Below are positions 8,627 to 18,249 of a stretch of DNA of 64,000 bases, in pieces. The position numbers and the translations under genes were made by a program. This DNA is from Hyphomicrobiales bacterium (lineage in GTDB: Bacteria; Pseudomonadota; Alphaproteobacteria; Rhizobiales; Rhizobiaceae), in the NCBI GenBank assembly GCA_900466475.1, contig UBMI01000021.1, positions 482,335-546,334 of the forward strand, in the 5' to 3' direction. The notes below the pieces were generated by a model. The model was not told the origin of the DNA. It was given only the letters and a program-made list of their open reading frames with translations, and did no database searches. Position 1 is the stretch's first letter. The number at the start of each line of letters is the position of its first letter.

Positions 8627-9549
8627 CAGTTCCCCACTCCCATGACGACCGAATAGATATCCTGCGGTGTCACGATCAGCGCGACGGCAAGGCGCAGTCC
8701 GACGGCGAGAACCAGCAGGCCGAGCAGGGCGCGCAACTGCTCGCCGCGCAGCCGCTGGCCGACACGCACGCCATATTGCGCACCGATGACACCGGCGAGC
8801 ATGAGGAAGAAGGCGAGTACGATATCGACGGAATAGTTGGTCGCCGCCTGCACGATCGTCGTATAGGCGGTCACGAAGATGATCTGGAAGAGTGAGGTAC
8901 CGACGACGACATTGGTCGGGATGCGCAGCAGGTAGATCATGGCCGGAACCATGATGAAGCCGCCGCCGACACCCATGACGGAGGTCAGGATGCCGATCGC
9001 AAAGCCGAGCGTCACGATCGGAATAACCGACAGATAGATCTTCGATTTCTTGAACCGCACCTTGAGCGGCAGCTTGTGAACCCAGTGCTGATGGCCGGGC
9101 TTGCGGGGCGCCGGTGCCTCGTTGCGGGCCGCCCGGCGCATGGCATTGACGCTTTCCCAGAGCATCAGCCCGCCGACTGTACCGAGGAAGACGACGTAAA
9201 GCAGCGAGATGAAGAGGTCGAGCTGACCGATCGCGCGCAGCAGCGAGAAGATCCAGATACCAACAGTCGCGCCCGAAAGACCGCCGACAAGCAGCACCGA
9301 TCCGAGCTTCACATCCAGCGTGCCGCGCCGGAAATGCGTGATCGCCCCCGAGATCGAGGAAGCGACCACCTGGTTGGCCCCGGTTGCGACGGCGACGACC
9401 GGCGGAATGTTATAGAAGATCAGGAGAGGCGTAATCAGAAAGCCGCCGCCAACGCCGAACATGCCCGACAGGAAGCCAACGGCGGCCCCCATGCCGAGAA
9501 TGATGAAGATGTTCACCGACAATTCTGCGATGGGCAGATAGATTGTCAC
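8626..9549 (-). CDS. TauE/SafE (TSUP) sulfite/sulfonate exporter-family permease
   Basis: 307 residues with about eight hydrophobic segments in two halves, each carrying the glycine-rich TSUP pattern (GFLSGMFGVGGGFLITPLL near 23-41 and GILTSVMGVGGGFIMVP near 190). TSUP members move sulfite, sulfoacetate or other small anions; the substrate is not clear here. It is the first gene of a two-gene operon with the TIGR02186 protein. Confidence 0.88.
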   Translation of the reverse strand: MTIYLPIAELSVNIFIILGMGAAVGFLSGMFGVGGGFLITPLLIFYNIPPVVAVATGANQVVASSISGAITHFRRGTLDVKLGSVLLVGGLSGATVGIWIFSLLRAIGQLDLFISLLYVVFLGTVGGLMLWESVNAMRRAARNEAPAPRKPGHQHWVHKLPLKVRFKKSKIYLSVIPIVTLGFAIGILTSVMGVGGGFIMVPAMIYLLRIPTNVVVGTSLFQIIFVTAYTTIVQAATNYSVDIVLAFFLMLAGVIGAQYGVRVGQRLRGEQLRALLGLLVLAVGLRLAVALIVTPQDIYSVVMGVGN

Positions 9550-9664
9550 AGCCGACCCCGATTATCGCCGCGCCCGCCGCGGCGGCCTGTCTCACGTCCC
9601 CGTTCGAATGGCGCATCCTACTGTGAAATCGTTGCCAGAGGCTTTCGAAGGAAAAAGTGCAATC

Positions 9665-9709
9665 AGCCGGATGCGGGTCTCGATATGTCCCGCATAATCC
9701 GGCTTTTTT
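9665..9709 (+). terminator. Rho-independent-type hairpin with T-run, no obvious + gene upstream
   Basis: AGCCGG-ATGCGGG pairs with CCCGCAT-AAT-CCGGCT (three-base bulge) and is followed by TTTTTT, so it looks like a terminator for rightward transcription. Both flanking genes run leftward. Either an unannotated short rightward RNA ends here or it acts as a barrier. Confidence 0.5.
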
Positions 9710-9740
9710 CAGGTTTTGTGACAGGTGGCTCGAAAAGGCG

Positions 9741-9769
9741 AAAAGCCCCGCGGCAGAGCGCCGCCGGGC
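9741..9769 (-). terminator. Terminator of podJ
   Basis: Just after the podJ stop on the minus strand, GCCCGGCGGC and GCCGCGGGGC form a 10-base stem (one mismatch) with a five-base loop, followed by TTTT. This is a plausible intrinsic terminator. Confidence 0.7.
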
Positions 9770-9773
9770 GATC

Positions 9774-12700
9774 TCAGATAGCCTTGGCGCCCGGTTTGTT
9801 GCGTTCCAGAAGCGCCTTCACCGTATCGTCGTTGACCTTGCCGGTCGGCTCCTGTCCGATCGACTTCTGGAAGTTCTTGATGGCAGTCACCGTCTTGGCG
9901 CCCATTTCTCCATCCGCCGGGCCAGCGTCGAATCCGTTATTGTTGAGGATCGCCTGGATGTTGCGGATCGCTTTCTTCATGTCGACGGTGGCCGTCTTCG
10001 GTGCGGCGGCACTTGCCCATGCATCGGGAACCTCGATGCCGTTCGCCTTGTTGTCGAGCGGCTGCGGCTTCCAGAGCTCGGCCTTGGCGCGGGCGCGCTC
10101 GAGTTGGTCCGGCTTCATGGCATTTGCGACTTCGTCACGCTTCTGGGCAGCATCCTTGTCGCCCGACTTGGCGGCGATCGAAAACCACTTGTAGGATTCT
10201 TCCAGATCCGCCGGTACGCCATTGCCGCGGGCGCACAGGATGGCGAGGTTGAACTGGCTGTCGGTGATGCCGAGGTCGGCAGCCTTCTGGAACCACGTTG
10301 CGGCCGTCGCATAATCCTGCTGGCCGAGAGCGCCTGAGGCATAGAGCACGGCGAGATTGTGCATGGCGCTGGCATTGCCCTGGCCCGCAGCCTGCTCGTA
10401 GAGGCTCTTGGCCTTCTGCACGTCGCGGTCGACGCCATTGCCCTTCTCATACATGCTGCCGAGACGGTACTGTGCCGGTGCGAAGCCGTTGTCGGCCGAG
10501 AGCTGATACCAGCTCGCGGCCTGCTTCTGGTCGGCGGCAAGGCCATTGCGGCCTTCGGTATAACGCGCACCGATCTCGAAGAGCGCCAGCGCGTCGCCAT
10601 TACGCGCTGCATCCGCAAGCGGCTGCGGCTGGATCGTATCGGGAACGATGATCGAAGCGGCAGCGGATGCGGCAGGGATCGTCGTCGGCGCCGCGGGAGC
10701 GTTCGGAACAAAGCCGGACGTATTCTGCGCGGGCGCCTGGCTGAAATCCTCTGCGCCTTCGCCGTCAAGCGGCGTGGCATCGGTGAGGTGATCGGGTGTC
10801 GCTGCCTGCGGCTCTGCGGGCGCGGTCGCCTCGGAAGGTGCTGCGTCCGGCGTCATCATCGGCGCCGGAGCGCTGGTTTCGGGCGCGGCTGCTTCCGGCG
10901 CAACCGGTGCCGGGGCTGCCATATTGGCCTGCGGCGTTTCGGTCGCGTCGGTCAGAACCGAGACTTCAGCCGGAGGCGGGGCCTTTTCGCCCGTGGTCAA
11001 CGTGCGGGCAAGCGGGAAAGCCATGATGGCCAGCAGCACGGCCCCGACCGCGAGCAGGATCGGCCGGCGAAAGCGCGAGAAGGCGCCACCCTTGCCGGCT
11101 TTTTCAGGCTTCGCAGCACGACGCTCGGCGCGGGTCGCGGGCTTTGCGTTGCTGTCGATCTCCATGGCGGCGGCCTGCGCGGCGCGGCGCGCAGCGGCGA
11201 TATAGTCGGCCCGATCGTTTTCAGTGGCCGGCTTGCCGCGCTGGGCATTCTGGCTGGCGCGCACGCGCTCCAGGATCTTCTTGACATCAGGTGCGCCAGA
11301 GCCCGGCTCTAGCAATTCGTTCGCCGCCTCTGCCGGCACGACATCGACGGGATCGATTGACGGTGCGGGATCGATGACCGTGCGCTCGGCAGCGGCCTTT
11401 GCCTCCGTCTTGCGCGATGGCATCAGCTTGCGGCCAAGGCTTGCAAGCAGGCTACCCTTGGCAGGAACGACAGGCTTTTCCGACTGGCTCGTCGCTTCGA
11501 TGGCGATCGCGCTGGTGCTGTCGGCCAAAGCCGCTTCCGGCATACGCACTGCCGTCTCTTCGGCGATGTCGGCCGTGCGCAGCACAGGCGAGGCCTTCGG
11601 CGCCGGCATCACCGGCGCCCTGGCTGGCTCGCTGCCCGCATCGACGAGTGCGTAGGGGTCAACGTCGAAATCGACTTCCGCCGCCGGCATCCGGGCGGCC
11701 GGGCGAACCCGCTCCTCCATCGTATCCAGCCGGTCGGCAATATGCAGCAGCGTCTCGTGGAGGGCCTGGAAGGTCTTGTGCGTGCGCTCCTCGCTGTCGC
11801 GGCTCAAATCTTCGAGGTTGCGCAGATCATCGGCGAGCGCGATGAGGGCCGACATGTCGCTCTCTGCGGGTGCAGCGCCCTGTGCTCCGCCGTTGCGCGA
11901 ATAGGCATCAACCACGGCTTCCGCTGCCTGCCGTGCCGCCTCGATGATATATTCGTCGTTCGTCGCGATATAATCTTCGATTGCACCCATGCGACGGTCG
12001 AGATCCGCGGATACTTCCGCATTTTCGCGCGGCGTATTCAGGAGCTCGGAGAGATTTGCAATCTGCTCCTCGAGGTTCTTCAGCGCGCGCGTGTCGGTCG
12101 GCGCAGCTGCAGTGCTTTCCTCCAGCCTTGCGGCGATGTCGCTAAGCCGCCCTTCGATACGCTGAAAGGCGCTGTCGTCGATAACAGGCGCCGGGACGGG
12201 GCGGATTTCCATCTCGTCGATGCGGCGTGCGAGATAGTCGAGTCTCTGGGCGAGCGCATCATTGACCGAGCCGCTTTCCAGCGCATCGATCTTGCGGGAA
12301 ATGTCGGAAAGCGCGCCGGTCAGGTCCTGTTGCGGGGCGGCCTTCTGCGTGCGCTCGAGCAAGTAGGAAAGGTGCTCCAGCCGCTCGTCGAGACGCGAAG
12401 TCGCCTCGGCCTTGGCAAGGTCCTCGACGCGCGCCGTCAATGCTTCCAGCCGGCCGGCCATCTCGTCGGTCGGGTTGGGACGGTTTATGGCGGCCCGGCC
12501 CATCAGCTCGATCTGCTCGCCAAGCGCGGAAAGGCGATTTTCCAACCGCTGCATCAGTGCCGGATCACCGCCTGCAGCACTGCGTCCGCTGGCGGCGATC
12601 GCGCGGCTGATCTCGTCGAGCCGCGTATCCATGGCGGCGAACTGCTCGGACATGATCCGGTCGTGCGGCTGGATGAGGTTGCCGAACTGCTCGACCGCAG

Positions 12701-13538
12701 AGGCGATGGTGATGAGCTTGTCTTCCAGTGCGTGCACGGCCGGGCTTTCGCCCATGCCGCCAAGATGCCGCTTGATGTCGTCAAGCCGGTAGGCGAGCGA
12801 CACCAGCTCTTCCTGCAGCCCGGCCGTGTCGAGCTCTGCCAGGCGGTTTTCCACATTGTCCCAGCGCTGTTCCATGTGGCGCATGGAATCCTCGCGCGCC
12901 AGCCCGTCCATCAGCGAACGCAGCTCTTCGAATTCGTTGCGCAGGCCGGTAGCCTCCGGACCAGCCGAGCGGCTGGTGAGCTGCGCGATGCTCTGCGACA
13001 GGCGACCCATGTCGGCGCGGATGTCGTCGGCGAAATGCCTGTCCTGCGCGCTCGCCTTGATCTCTCGCAGCTCCGTGCGCAGCGCATTCATCTCGCGCGT
13101 GACACCTTCGGAAATGTCGCGCTTCAGGTCCTGTCGCAGGTTGACGAGGGCCTGGGCGATTTCGGTCATCGTGTCGCCGGAGGCGCGGAAAGCGGGTGCG
13201 GGCGGCTGCGGTGCCGGCGCGCGCTGCGGAGCAGGCGCAAGTGCCGGTTCACGCAGAAGGGCCGGTGCCGCTTCGCGCGTATAGGCGCGCTCGCGGTTCT
13301 CTCTGGTAGCGTCAAGCGCGCGCTGGCGCTGGCGGATTTCCGCCAGCGGGTCGGCAGCGCGCGGCGTATAGGAACTGACGTAGGGGTCGCGGTCTGGCGT
13401 CGGATTGCTGGGTCGCTGTTCGCGTCCGCTGCCCATCAAGCCTTCGATTCGCGCTTCCAGCCCTTCGATCGTGCGGTTCAACGCGTCGAGCGAGGTTCTG
13501 TCGGAATGCCGGGAAGAATGTGATCGCGATCCGTTCAT
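9774..13538 (-). CDS. podJ: PodJ-like polar organelle development protein
   Basis: 1254 residues. The first ~800 are charged, coiled-coil-rich and cytoplasmic; one membrane segment (PILLAVGAVLLAIMAFPL, about 825-845) follows; after a Pro/Ala-rich linker come Sel1-type repeats (about 980-1145, e.g. AQYRLGSMYEKGNGVDRD) and a C-terminal peptidoglycan-binding domain (about 1190-1250). This coiled coil, TM, Sel1, PG-binding order and size match PodJ of Rhizobiaceae, a pole-organising scaffold that directs growth-pole and division proteins. It is monocistronic, with its own terminator downstream. The start at 13538 gives MNGSRSHSSRHSDRTSLD, typical of these proteins. Confidence 0.85.
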   Translation of the reverse strand: MNGSRSHSSRHSDRTSLDALNRTIEGLEARIEGLMGSGREQRPSNPTPDRDPYVSSYTPRAADPLAEIRQRQRALDATRENRERAYTREAAPALLREPALAPAPQRAPAPQPPAPAFRASGDTMTEIAQALVNLRQDLKRDISEGVTREMNALRTELREIKASAQDRHFADDIRADMGRLSQSIAQLTSRSAGPEATGLRNEFEELRSLMDGLAREDSMRHMEQRWDNVENRLAELDTAGLQEELVSLAYRLDDIKRHLGGMGESPAVHALEDKLITIASAVEQFGNLIQPHDRIMSEQFAAMDTRLDEISRAIAASGRSAAGGDPALMQRLENRLSALGEQIELMGRAAINRPNPTDEMAGRLEALTARVEDLAKAEATSRLDERLEHLSYLLERTQKAAPQQDLTGALSDISRKIDALESGSVNDALAQRLDYLARRIDEMEIRPVPAPVIDDSAFQRIEGRLSDIAARLEESTAAAPTDTRALKNLEEQIANLSELLNTPRENAEVSADLDRRMGAIEDYIATNDEYIIEAARQAAEAVVDAYSRNGGAQGAAPAESDMSALIALADDLRNLEDLSRDSEERTHKTFQALHETLLHIADRLDTMEERVRPAARMPAAEVDFDVDPYALVDAGSEPARAPVMPAPKASPVLRTADIAEETAVRMPEAALADSTSAIAIEATSQSEKPVVPAKGSLLASLGRKLMPSRKTEAKAAAERTVIDPAPSIDPVDVVPAEAANELLEPGSGAPDVKKILERVRASQNAQRGKPATENDRADYIAAARRAAQAAAMEIDSNAKPATRAERRAAKPEKAGKGGAFSRFRRPILLAVGAVLLAIMAFPLARTLTTGEKAPPPAEVSVLTDATETPQANMAAPAPVAPEAAAPETSAPAPMMTPDAAPSEATAPAEPQAATPDHLTDATPLDGEGAEDFSQAPAQNTSGFVPNAPAAPTTIPAASAAASIIVPDTIQPQPLADAARNGDALALFEIGARYTEGRNGLAADQKQAASWYQLSADNGFAPAQYRLGSMYEKGNGVDRDVQKAKSLYEQAAGQGNASAMHNLAVLYASGALGQQDYATAATWFQKAADLGITDSQFNLAILCARGNGVPADLEESYKWFSIAAKSGDKDAAQKRDEVANAMKPDQLERARAKAELWKPQPLDNKANGIEVPDAWASAAAPKTATVDMKKAIRNIQAILNNNGFDAGPADGEMGAKTVTAIKNFQKSIGQEPTGKVNDDTVKALLERNKPGAKAI

Positions 13539-13822
13539 GTTCTTGCTCGCTTCGATTGCCCGGTCCGGGCCCGATCATTGCCTTTTCCGAAGCGTACCGG
13601 GGCACGCAGCGGAGAGCGCCATCCATGAGGAAATAATCAATTAGACTTTCCTCAAGCTGGACAGATTTTGGCGGCACTCCTGAAACGCGAGACAAAGAAA
13701 AGGAATGCAGATCGCCAATGCTCACCGCGCACCTTTCACGAAACGTGGTAAAGAACTCGTTAACCCGGATGAGAATTTTTTAACTTTTGCGCTCTTCGTG
13801 CCAATTTGGCGCGCGCAAATCT

Positions 13823-14188
13823 TCAGATCGGTCGCTTGTACTGCAGCTCGATCTTCACGCCTTCTGGCCCATAGATGAAGACTTGGCCGAGATCGGTATC
13901 CGGAATGTCGAGATATTCATGGCGATAGCCGCTCGCCTTGATGCGGGCGAGTGCCGGTTCGAATTCGAAGAGGCTGAAGGCCACATGGTTGAAGATACCG
14001 GGCGGAAAATCGCCCGCCCGCTCCGTCAGGCTCAGATGGATCACCGGCTTGTCGTCGAGATAAAGCCAGTGACCGCGCGAGGGAAAGGGCGGCCGATAGC
14101 CTTCCTTCACGCCAAGAATGTCTTCGAAAAAAGCGATCATGGCAGGCGCATCGCGGGTATCGATCGTCACATGGTCCAGACGCAGCAT
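13823..14188 (-). CDS. VOC-family (glyoxalase/dioxygenase-like) protein
   Basis: 121 residues with the paired beta-alpha-beta-beta-beta modules of the vicinal oxygen chelate fold: LRLDHVTIDTRDAPAMIAFF at the start, KPVIHLSLTERAG in the middle, NHVAFSLFEFEPALARIKASGY and QVFIYGPEGVKIELQY at the end. Likely metal-dependent on small molecules, substrate unknown. Single gene; upstream on the same strand lies an SDR gene 89 bases away, so co-transcription is possible. Confidence 0.82.
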   Translation of the reverse strand: MLRLDHVTIDTRDAPAMIAFFEDILGVKEGYRPPFPSRGHWLYLDDKPVIHLSLTERAGDFPPGIFNHVAFSLFEFEPALARIKASGYRHEYLDIPDTDLGQVFIYGPEGVKIELQYKRPI

Positions 14189-14277
14189 CGTTCCCTCCCA
14201 GGCTTTCGAAGCCAGTCCTATCCTACCGGTTTCGACGCCTTCGGGAAAGCATCTATGCGCGATCGAGACCGTCTGGA

Positions 14278-14979
14278 TCAGAAGCTTTCCGTCCAGGGCC
14301 GCAACTCCACTTCTTGCGACCAGGCGCTGCGGTGCTGCTGCAGCACGTCGATATAGGACTGTGCGATCGCATCCGGCGAAAGCGTACCGTCGGGTTTGTC
14401 TTCGCTATCCGGCCTCGTGGCGGAACGCACGGCGCCATCGATGATAAAATGCGCCACATGGATCCCGCGCGGCCCAAGTTCGCGGGCAGCACTTTGCGCC
14501 AAACCCCGCAGCGCGAATTTTCCCATGGCAAATGGCGCCGATTGCGCATAGCCCTTGATGCTGGCCGTCGCCCCCGTCAGCAGGATAGCTCCGCGACCCT
14601 TCGCGATCATGCGTTTGGCCGCCTGCTGGGTCACAAGGAAGCCGCCAAAGGCACTGGTGGCGATCGCCTGCTGCACCTCTGCGGGATCGAGTTCGGCAAT
14701 CGGCCCTCGCACCCTGCCGCTGGCATTATAGATGACGACATCGGGCTCGCCGATTTCGGCATCGACGCGCTCGAAGAGGGCAGAAACCGCCGCGGGCTGT
14801 GAAGCGTCGGTGGCAAAAGCCTTCGCCCCGGTTTCATCGAGCAGAGGCCCGAGCTTGCCGATATTGCGCGCCGCAAGGCTCACTTTGACGCCGCGCTCTG
14901 CAAGCTTGCGGGCAAGCGAGCCGCTGATGCCGGAACCGGCACCGACGATGAGCGCGCTGCGATAGGGAAACTCGGCCAT
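14278..14979 (-). CDS. Short-chain dehydrogenase/reductase (SDR), atypical
   Basis: 233 residues with a glycine-rich nucleotide motif GAGSGISGSLARKLAERG near 13-30, then VIYNASG near 80-86. The usual catalytic YxxxK is not obvious: the corresponding region reads GYAQSAPFAMGKFALRG, so the active site may be degenerate or shifted. SDRs are NAD(P)-dependent cytoplasmic oxidoreductases; the substrate cannot be read. It may share a transcript with the downstream VOC protein. Confidence 0.8.
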   Translation of the reverse strand: MAEFPYRSALIVGAGSGISGSLARKLAERGVKVSLAARNIGKLGPLLDETGAKAFATDASQPAAVSALFERVDAEIGEPDVVIYNASGRVRGPIAELDPAEVQQAIATSAFGGFLVTQQAAKRMIAKGRGAILLTGATASIKGYAQSAPFAMGKFALRGLAQSAARELGPRGIHVAHFIIDGAVRSATRPDSEDKPDGTLSPDAIAQSYIDVLQQHRSAWSQEVELRPWTESF

Positions 14980-15055
14980 GATCTTCTCCTTCGGATGAAC
15001 CTTCCGGAGAGGTAGGCAGTCGCAGCCTGTCAGAAAACCGCCGGCCGGAAATATT

Positions 15056-15739
15056 TCATTCCTGGGGAGCGTCGATCGAAAGCCCGCAGATGCGCGAGAG
15101 ATGGGCGAGCGGCAGACCCGTCTCCTCGGCCCAGCGGTTGAAAGTCTGCTGGATCAGTTGCTGATCCTTCTTGCCGGTTCCGGATGCCGAGAGCGGCACG
15201 CCCGCATCCCTCAGGCACGCGAGCACGTGTGATGTCGTGATAAAGCCGTCGCGACCGATACCGCGCAGGAAATATTGACCGGTGGCTCCGCCCAGCCGGT
15301 TGCCGCGTTTGGCAAGCACGTCGAGCAGGCCGATATGATCCTCACGTGGCCAGTTTGCGAAAAAGGCGCCGGCGCTGCCCGCCTCGTTCGCCATCTCGCG
15401 TACGAAGGCGGCGTTTGCGCGCACCGACATGATCTTCGCGCCATTCTTGACGACGCGGTCATCGTTCGTCAGGTCATGCCAATATTCGTCGGAAGCGATA
15501 TTGAGGGCGGCAGGGTCGAAACCGTCGAAAGCCTCTTCAAAGCCTGGCCATTTATTATCGATGACCTTGTGGACGAAACCGCTGTAGAAGACGCGCTTCG
15601 TCATCTGCGACAGGACGCGGTCATCCCGCAGGGCGCGCAGTGCCTCATGGTCGGGAATTGCCGGCAGCATCGCCTTCAGCGCGTCGGCGCCGCCTTTTCT
15701 CTGCTCGGCGCGTTGACGGATAATATCGAAATCGCTCAA
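15056..15739 (-). CDS. DNA-3-methyladenine glycosylase I-family protein
   Basis: 227 residues of the Tag/adenine glycosylase fold, with KRVFYSGFVHKVIDNKWPGFEEAF near 48-71 and an NGAKIMSVRANAAFVREMA helix pair. The family removes 3-methyladenine from alkylated DNA. It is somewhat divergent from classical Tag (the four zinc ligands are not evident), so it is the larger Tag-like group rather than canonical TagA. It stands alone between the SDR gene and a small hypothetical gene. Confidence 0.75.
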   Translation of the reverse strand: MSDFDIIRQRAEQRKGGADALKAMLPAIPDHEALRALRDDRVLSQMTKRVFYSGFVHKVIDNKWPGFEEAFDGFDPAALNIASDEYWHDLTNDDRVVKNGAKIMSVRANAAFVREMANEAGSAGAFFANWPREDHIGLLDVLAKRGNRLGGATGQYFLRGIGRDGFITTSHVLACLRDAGVPLSASGTGKKDQQLIQQTFNRWAEETGLPLAHLSRICGLSIDAPQE

Positions 15740-15826
15740 GGCAAGGCTCTCGAAATAGACATTGCTGGCGCAAGCCTAGTCCGGGAGGGACTTTGTCTTC
15801 AAGCCGTTTGGCTTCGAGATTGCCGC

Positions 15827-16216
15827 TCAGGCGGCGACGGATTCACGCACGTCGTCGAGCAGGAAATGCACGACCAGATAGTCGGTCTTGTAATGGCGCC
15901 CGCTGTCGCCGACTTTTTCTTCGCAGCCGCCATCGGCGGGGTGCCACGGATGATAGTGTGGATTGGTGGCGATCAGCGTCACCGCCTTGCCGGCATAAGG
16001 CCCCTCGGCCGGCCGGAAACGCATTTCGGCAAGCGGCCAGATGCGTTCATAGGTTTCCATGGGAATGCGCACCCTCAGCGCCCTGCGCGGAGCCGGCGGC
16101 TCGTCATGCGCAACCACTCTTTCGCCATTGACCGGTTCCACAGTCACAGGCTCGATGGTCACAAGTTCCGCCGTATCGAAGATGGAATTGAACTCCGCAG
16201 GCCACGCTCTTTTCAT
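15827..16216 (-). CDS. Conserved hypothetical protein, 129 aa
   Basis: A soluble protein of 129 residues starting MKRAWPAEFNSIFD, with a central MRFRPAEGPYAGKAVTLI segment and a histidine-rich stretch NPHYHPWHPADGG that could bind metal. I do not recognise the family. The start at 16216 has GGAGGAG upstream and is preferred over a longer N-terminus full of rare features. It runs leftward, divergent from the beta-oxidation operon. Confidence 0.6.
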   Translation of the reverse strand: MKRAWPAEFNSIFDTAELVTIEPVTVEPVNGERVVAHDEPPAPRRALRVRIPMETYERIWPLAEMRFRPAEGPYAGKAVTLIATNPHYHPWHPADGGCEEKVGDSGRHYKTDYLVVHFLLDDVRESVAA

Positions 16217-16366
16217 GAACAGCTCCTCCCAGGCTTTTCCAAGGTCGCAGGATGGAGTGTAGCGCGCTTGGCCGGAGAAGCAACGGACTATTACCATTCT
16301 GTGACAATGCGCGTGCATGGTTCACCTCTCTCCACGCCACCTCACAAAATCGCGCGCACTCCGGAT

Positions 16367-16394
16367 TTGACGTTTACGCAAACGTCAATATTTT
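16367..16394 (+). promoter_or_regulatory. Promoter with overlapping palindrome for the beta-oxidation operon
   Basis: TTGACGTTT (16367-16375), four bases, then AAACGTCAA (16380-16388) form a perfect 9-bp inverted repeat. The left arm holds a -35-like TTGACG and a -10-like TATTTT follows 16 bases later (16389-16394). A regulator bound here would cover the core promoter. It lies about 57 bases before the acyl-CoA dehydrogenase start. Confidence 0.6.
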
Positions 16395-16450
16395 GTAAGA
16401 GAGTGTCAACGCCGGAGCGATCCGGTTGCCGAATTGGAGGAATTCGAACG

Positions 16451-18244
16451 ATGCCAGTCTACAAGGCCCCGGTGAACGACACGCTCTTCGTGCTGAACGA
16501 CGTGCTGGGTCTCGAGCGCTACAACAATCTCCCGGGTTTTGCCGATGCCACGCCTGACATGGTGGAGGCTATTCTGGGCGAAGCGGCGAAAGTGGCCGAG
16601 GAGGTTATGTTTCCTCTGAACTATTCCGGCGATCAGCAGGGTTGCCAGCGTCAAGAGGATGGCACGGTTTCGACACCGAAGGGTTTCAAGGAAGCCTATA
16701 AGGCCTATCGCGAAGGTGGCTGGATCGGCCTCGCCGTGCCGGAGGAATTCGGCGGCCAGGGCCTGCCCTATACGCTGCACGTCGCCGTCGGCGAATATAC
16801 CTCGGCCGCCAATATGTCGCTGATGATGTATCCGGGCCTGACCCAGGGCGCGATTGCTGCCATCCTCGTTCACGGCAGCGAAGAGCAGAAGCGCACCTAC
16901 TTGCCGAAGATGGTCGAGGGTGCCTGGACCGGCACGATGAACCTCACCGAGCCGCATTGCGGCACAGATCTCGGCATGTTGCGCACCAGAGCTGTACCGC
17001 AGGCTGACGGCAGCTATCGGATCTCAGGCCAGAAGATCTTCATCTCCGCCGGTGAACATGACATGGCCGACAATATCGTCCACCTTGTGCTCGCCCGTAT
17101 CGAGGGCGCCCCCGAAGGCACCAAGGGCATTTCGCTCTTCATCGTGCCGAAGTTTCTGGCCGCTGACGATAGCGGTACCGGGGTGCGCAACGGCGTTACC
17201 TGTGGCGCGATCGAACACAAGATGGGCATTCACGCGAACGCCACCTGCGTCATGAACTACGACGACGCGACCGGCTATCTTATCGGCGAGGCAAACCGCG
17301 GGCTCAACGCCATGTTCGTGATGATGAACGAGGCCCGTCTGATGGTCGGCCTGCAGGGCATCGCCATTTCAGAGATCGCCTATCAGAACGCCGCAAACTA
17401 TGCCCGCGATCGTATCCAGGGTCGCTCCCTGTCGGGCGTCAAGGCGCCGGACAAGAAGGCCGATCCGATCATCGTCCACCCAGATATCCGTCGCGCGTTG
17501 ATGACCATCCGGTCGTTCAACGAGGCCGGCCGCGCCTTCCTGCTCTGGACCGCGCTGAAATCCGATATCGCCAACCGCGCCAGCGACGAGAAGGAACGCC
17601 AGACGGCCGACGACATTCTCGGCCTCGTCACCCCGATCCTCAAGGGCGTGATGACCGACAGGGGCTTCGATCATGCCGTCATGGCCCAGCAGGTCTTCGG
17701 CGGCCACGGCTATATCGAAGAGCATGGCATGAGCCAGTATGTGCGCGATGCCCGCATCGCCATGATTTATGAAGGCGCAAACGGCATACAGGCACTCGAT
17801 CTGGTTGGCCGCAAATTGGCACTGAATGGCGGTCGCGCGGCCATGGCGCTCTTCAAGGAGATCGGTGATTTCTGCGAGGAAAACCGCAATGACGGAGAGC
17901 TCGGCTTCTTCACCAAGCACCTGAAGAAGGGCTTGAACGACGTGCAGGGCGCGACCATGTGGTTCATGCAGAATGCCATGGCGAAGCCCGATAACGCCGG
18001 TGCCGGCTCCACCGATTACATGCATCTCTTCGGCCTTGTTATTCTCGGCTATATGTGGGCGCGTATGGCCAAAGCCGCCAATGAACGTCTTGCCGCCGGC
18101 GATGCCAGAGAAGACTATCTGAAGAACAAGCTCATCACGGCGAAATTCTTCATGGAGCGTGTGATGCCCGAAACCGCATTGCGCAAGACGCGCATCGAAA
18201 CCGGTGCCGACACGATGATGGAACTGGCCGCCGAAGCGTTTTGA
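16451..18244 (+). CDS. Acyl-CoA dehydrogenase (FadE-type, long form)
   Basis: 597 residues, the size of the acyl-CoA dehydrogenases with an extra C-terminal domain. Visible motifs: EHDMADNIVHLVLARIEGAP mid-protein, VFGGHGYIEEHGMSQYVRDARIAMIYEGANGIQ near 418-446, where the glutamate of YEG is the usual catalytic base. It introduces the 2,3 double bond of acyl-CoA using FAD. The start at 16451 has GGAGG about ten bases upstream. First gene of a three-gene fatty acid degradation operon. Confidence 0.9.
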   Translation: MPVYKAPVNDTLFVLNDVLGLERYNNLPGFADATPDMVEAILGEAAKVAEEVMFPLNYSGDQQGCQRQEDGTVSTPKGFKEAYKAYREGGWIGLAVPEEFGGQGLPYTLHVAVGEYTSAANMSLMMYPGLTQGAIAAILVHGSEEQKRTYLPKMVEGAWTGTMNLTEPHCGTDLGMLRTRAVPQADGSYRISGQKIFISAGEHDMADNIVHLVLARIEGAPEGTKGISLFIVPKFLAADDSGTGVRNGVTCGAIEHKMGIHANATCVMNYDDATGYLIGEANRGLNAMFVMMNEARLMVGLQGIAISEIAYQNAANYARDRIQGRSLSGVKAPDKKADPIIVHPDIRRALMTIRSFNEAGRAFLLWTALKSDIANRASDEKERQTADDILGLVTPILKGVMTDRGFDHAVMAQQVFGGHGYIEEHGMSQYVRDARIAMIYEGANGIQALDLVGRKLALNGGRAAMALFKEIGDFCEENRNDGELGFFTKHLKKGLNDVQGATMWFMQNAMAKPDNAGAGSTDYMHLFGLVILGYMWARMAKAANERLAAGDAREDYLKNKLITAKFFMERVMPETALRKTRIETGADTMMELAAEAF

Positions 18245-18249
18245 TCACT

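Noticed and set aside
11742..13523. Plus-strand open frame of 593 codons over podJ
   Set aside because: Shadow of the PodJ coiled-coil region, with no known domain.
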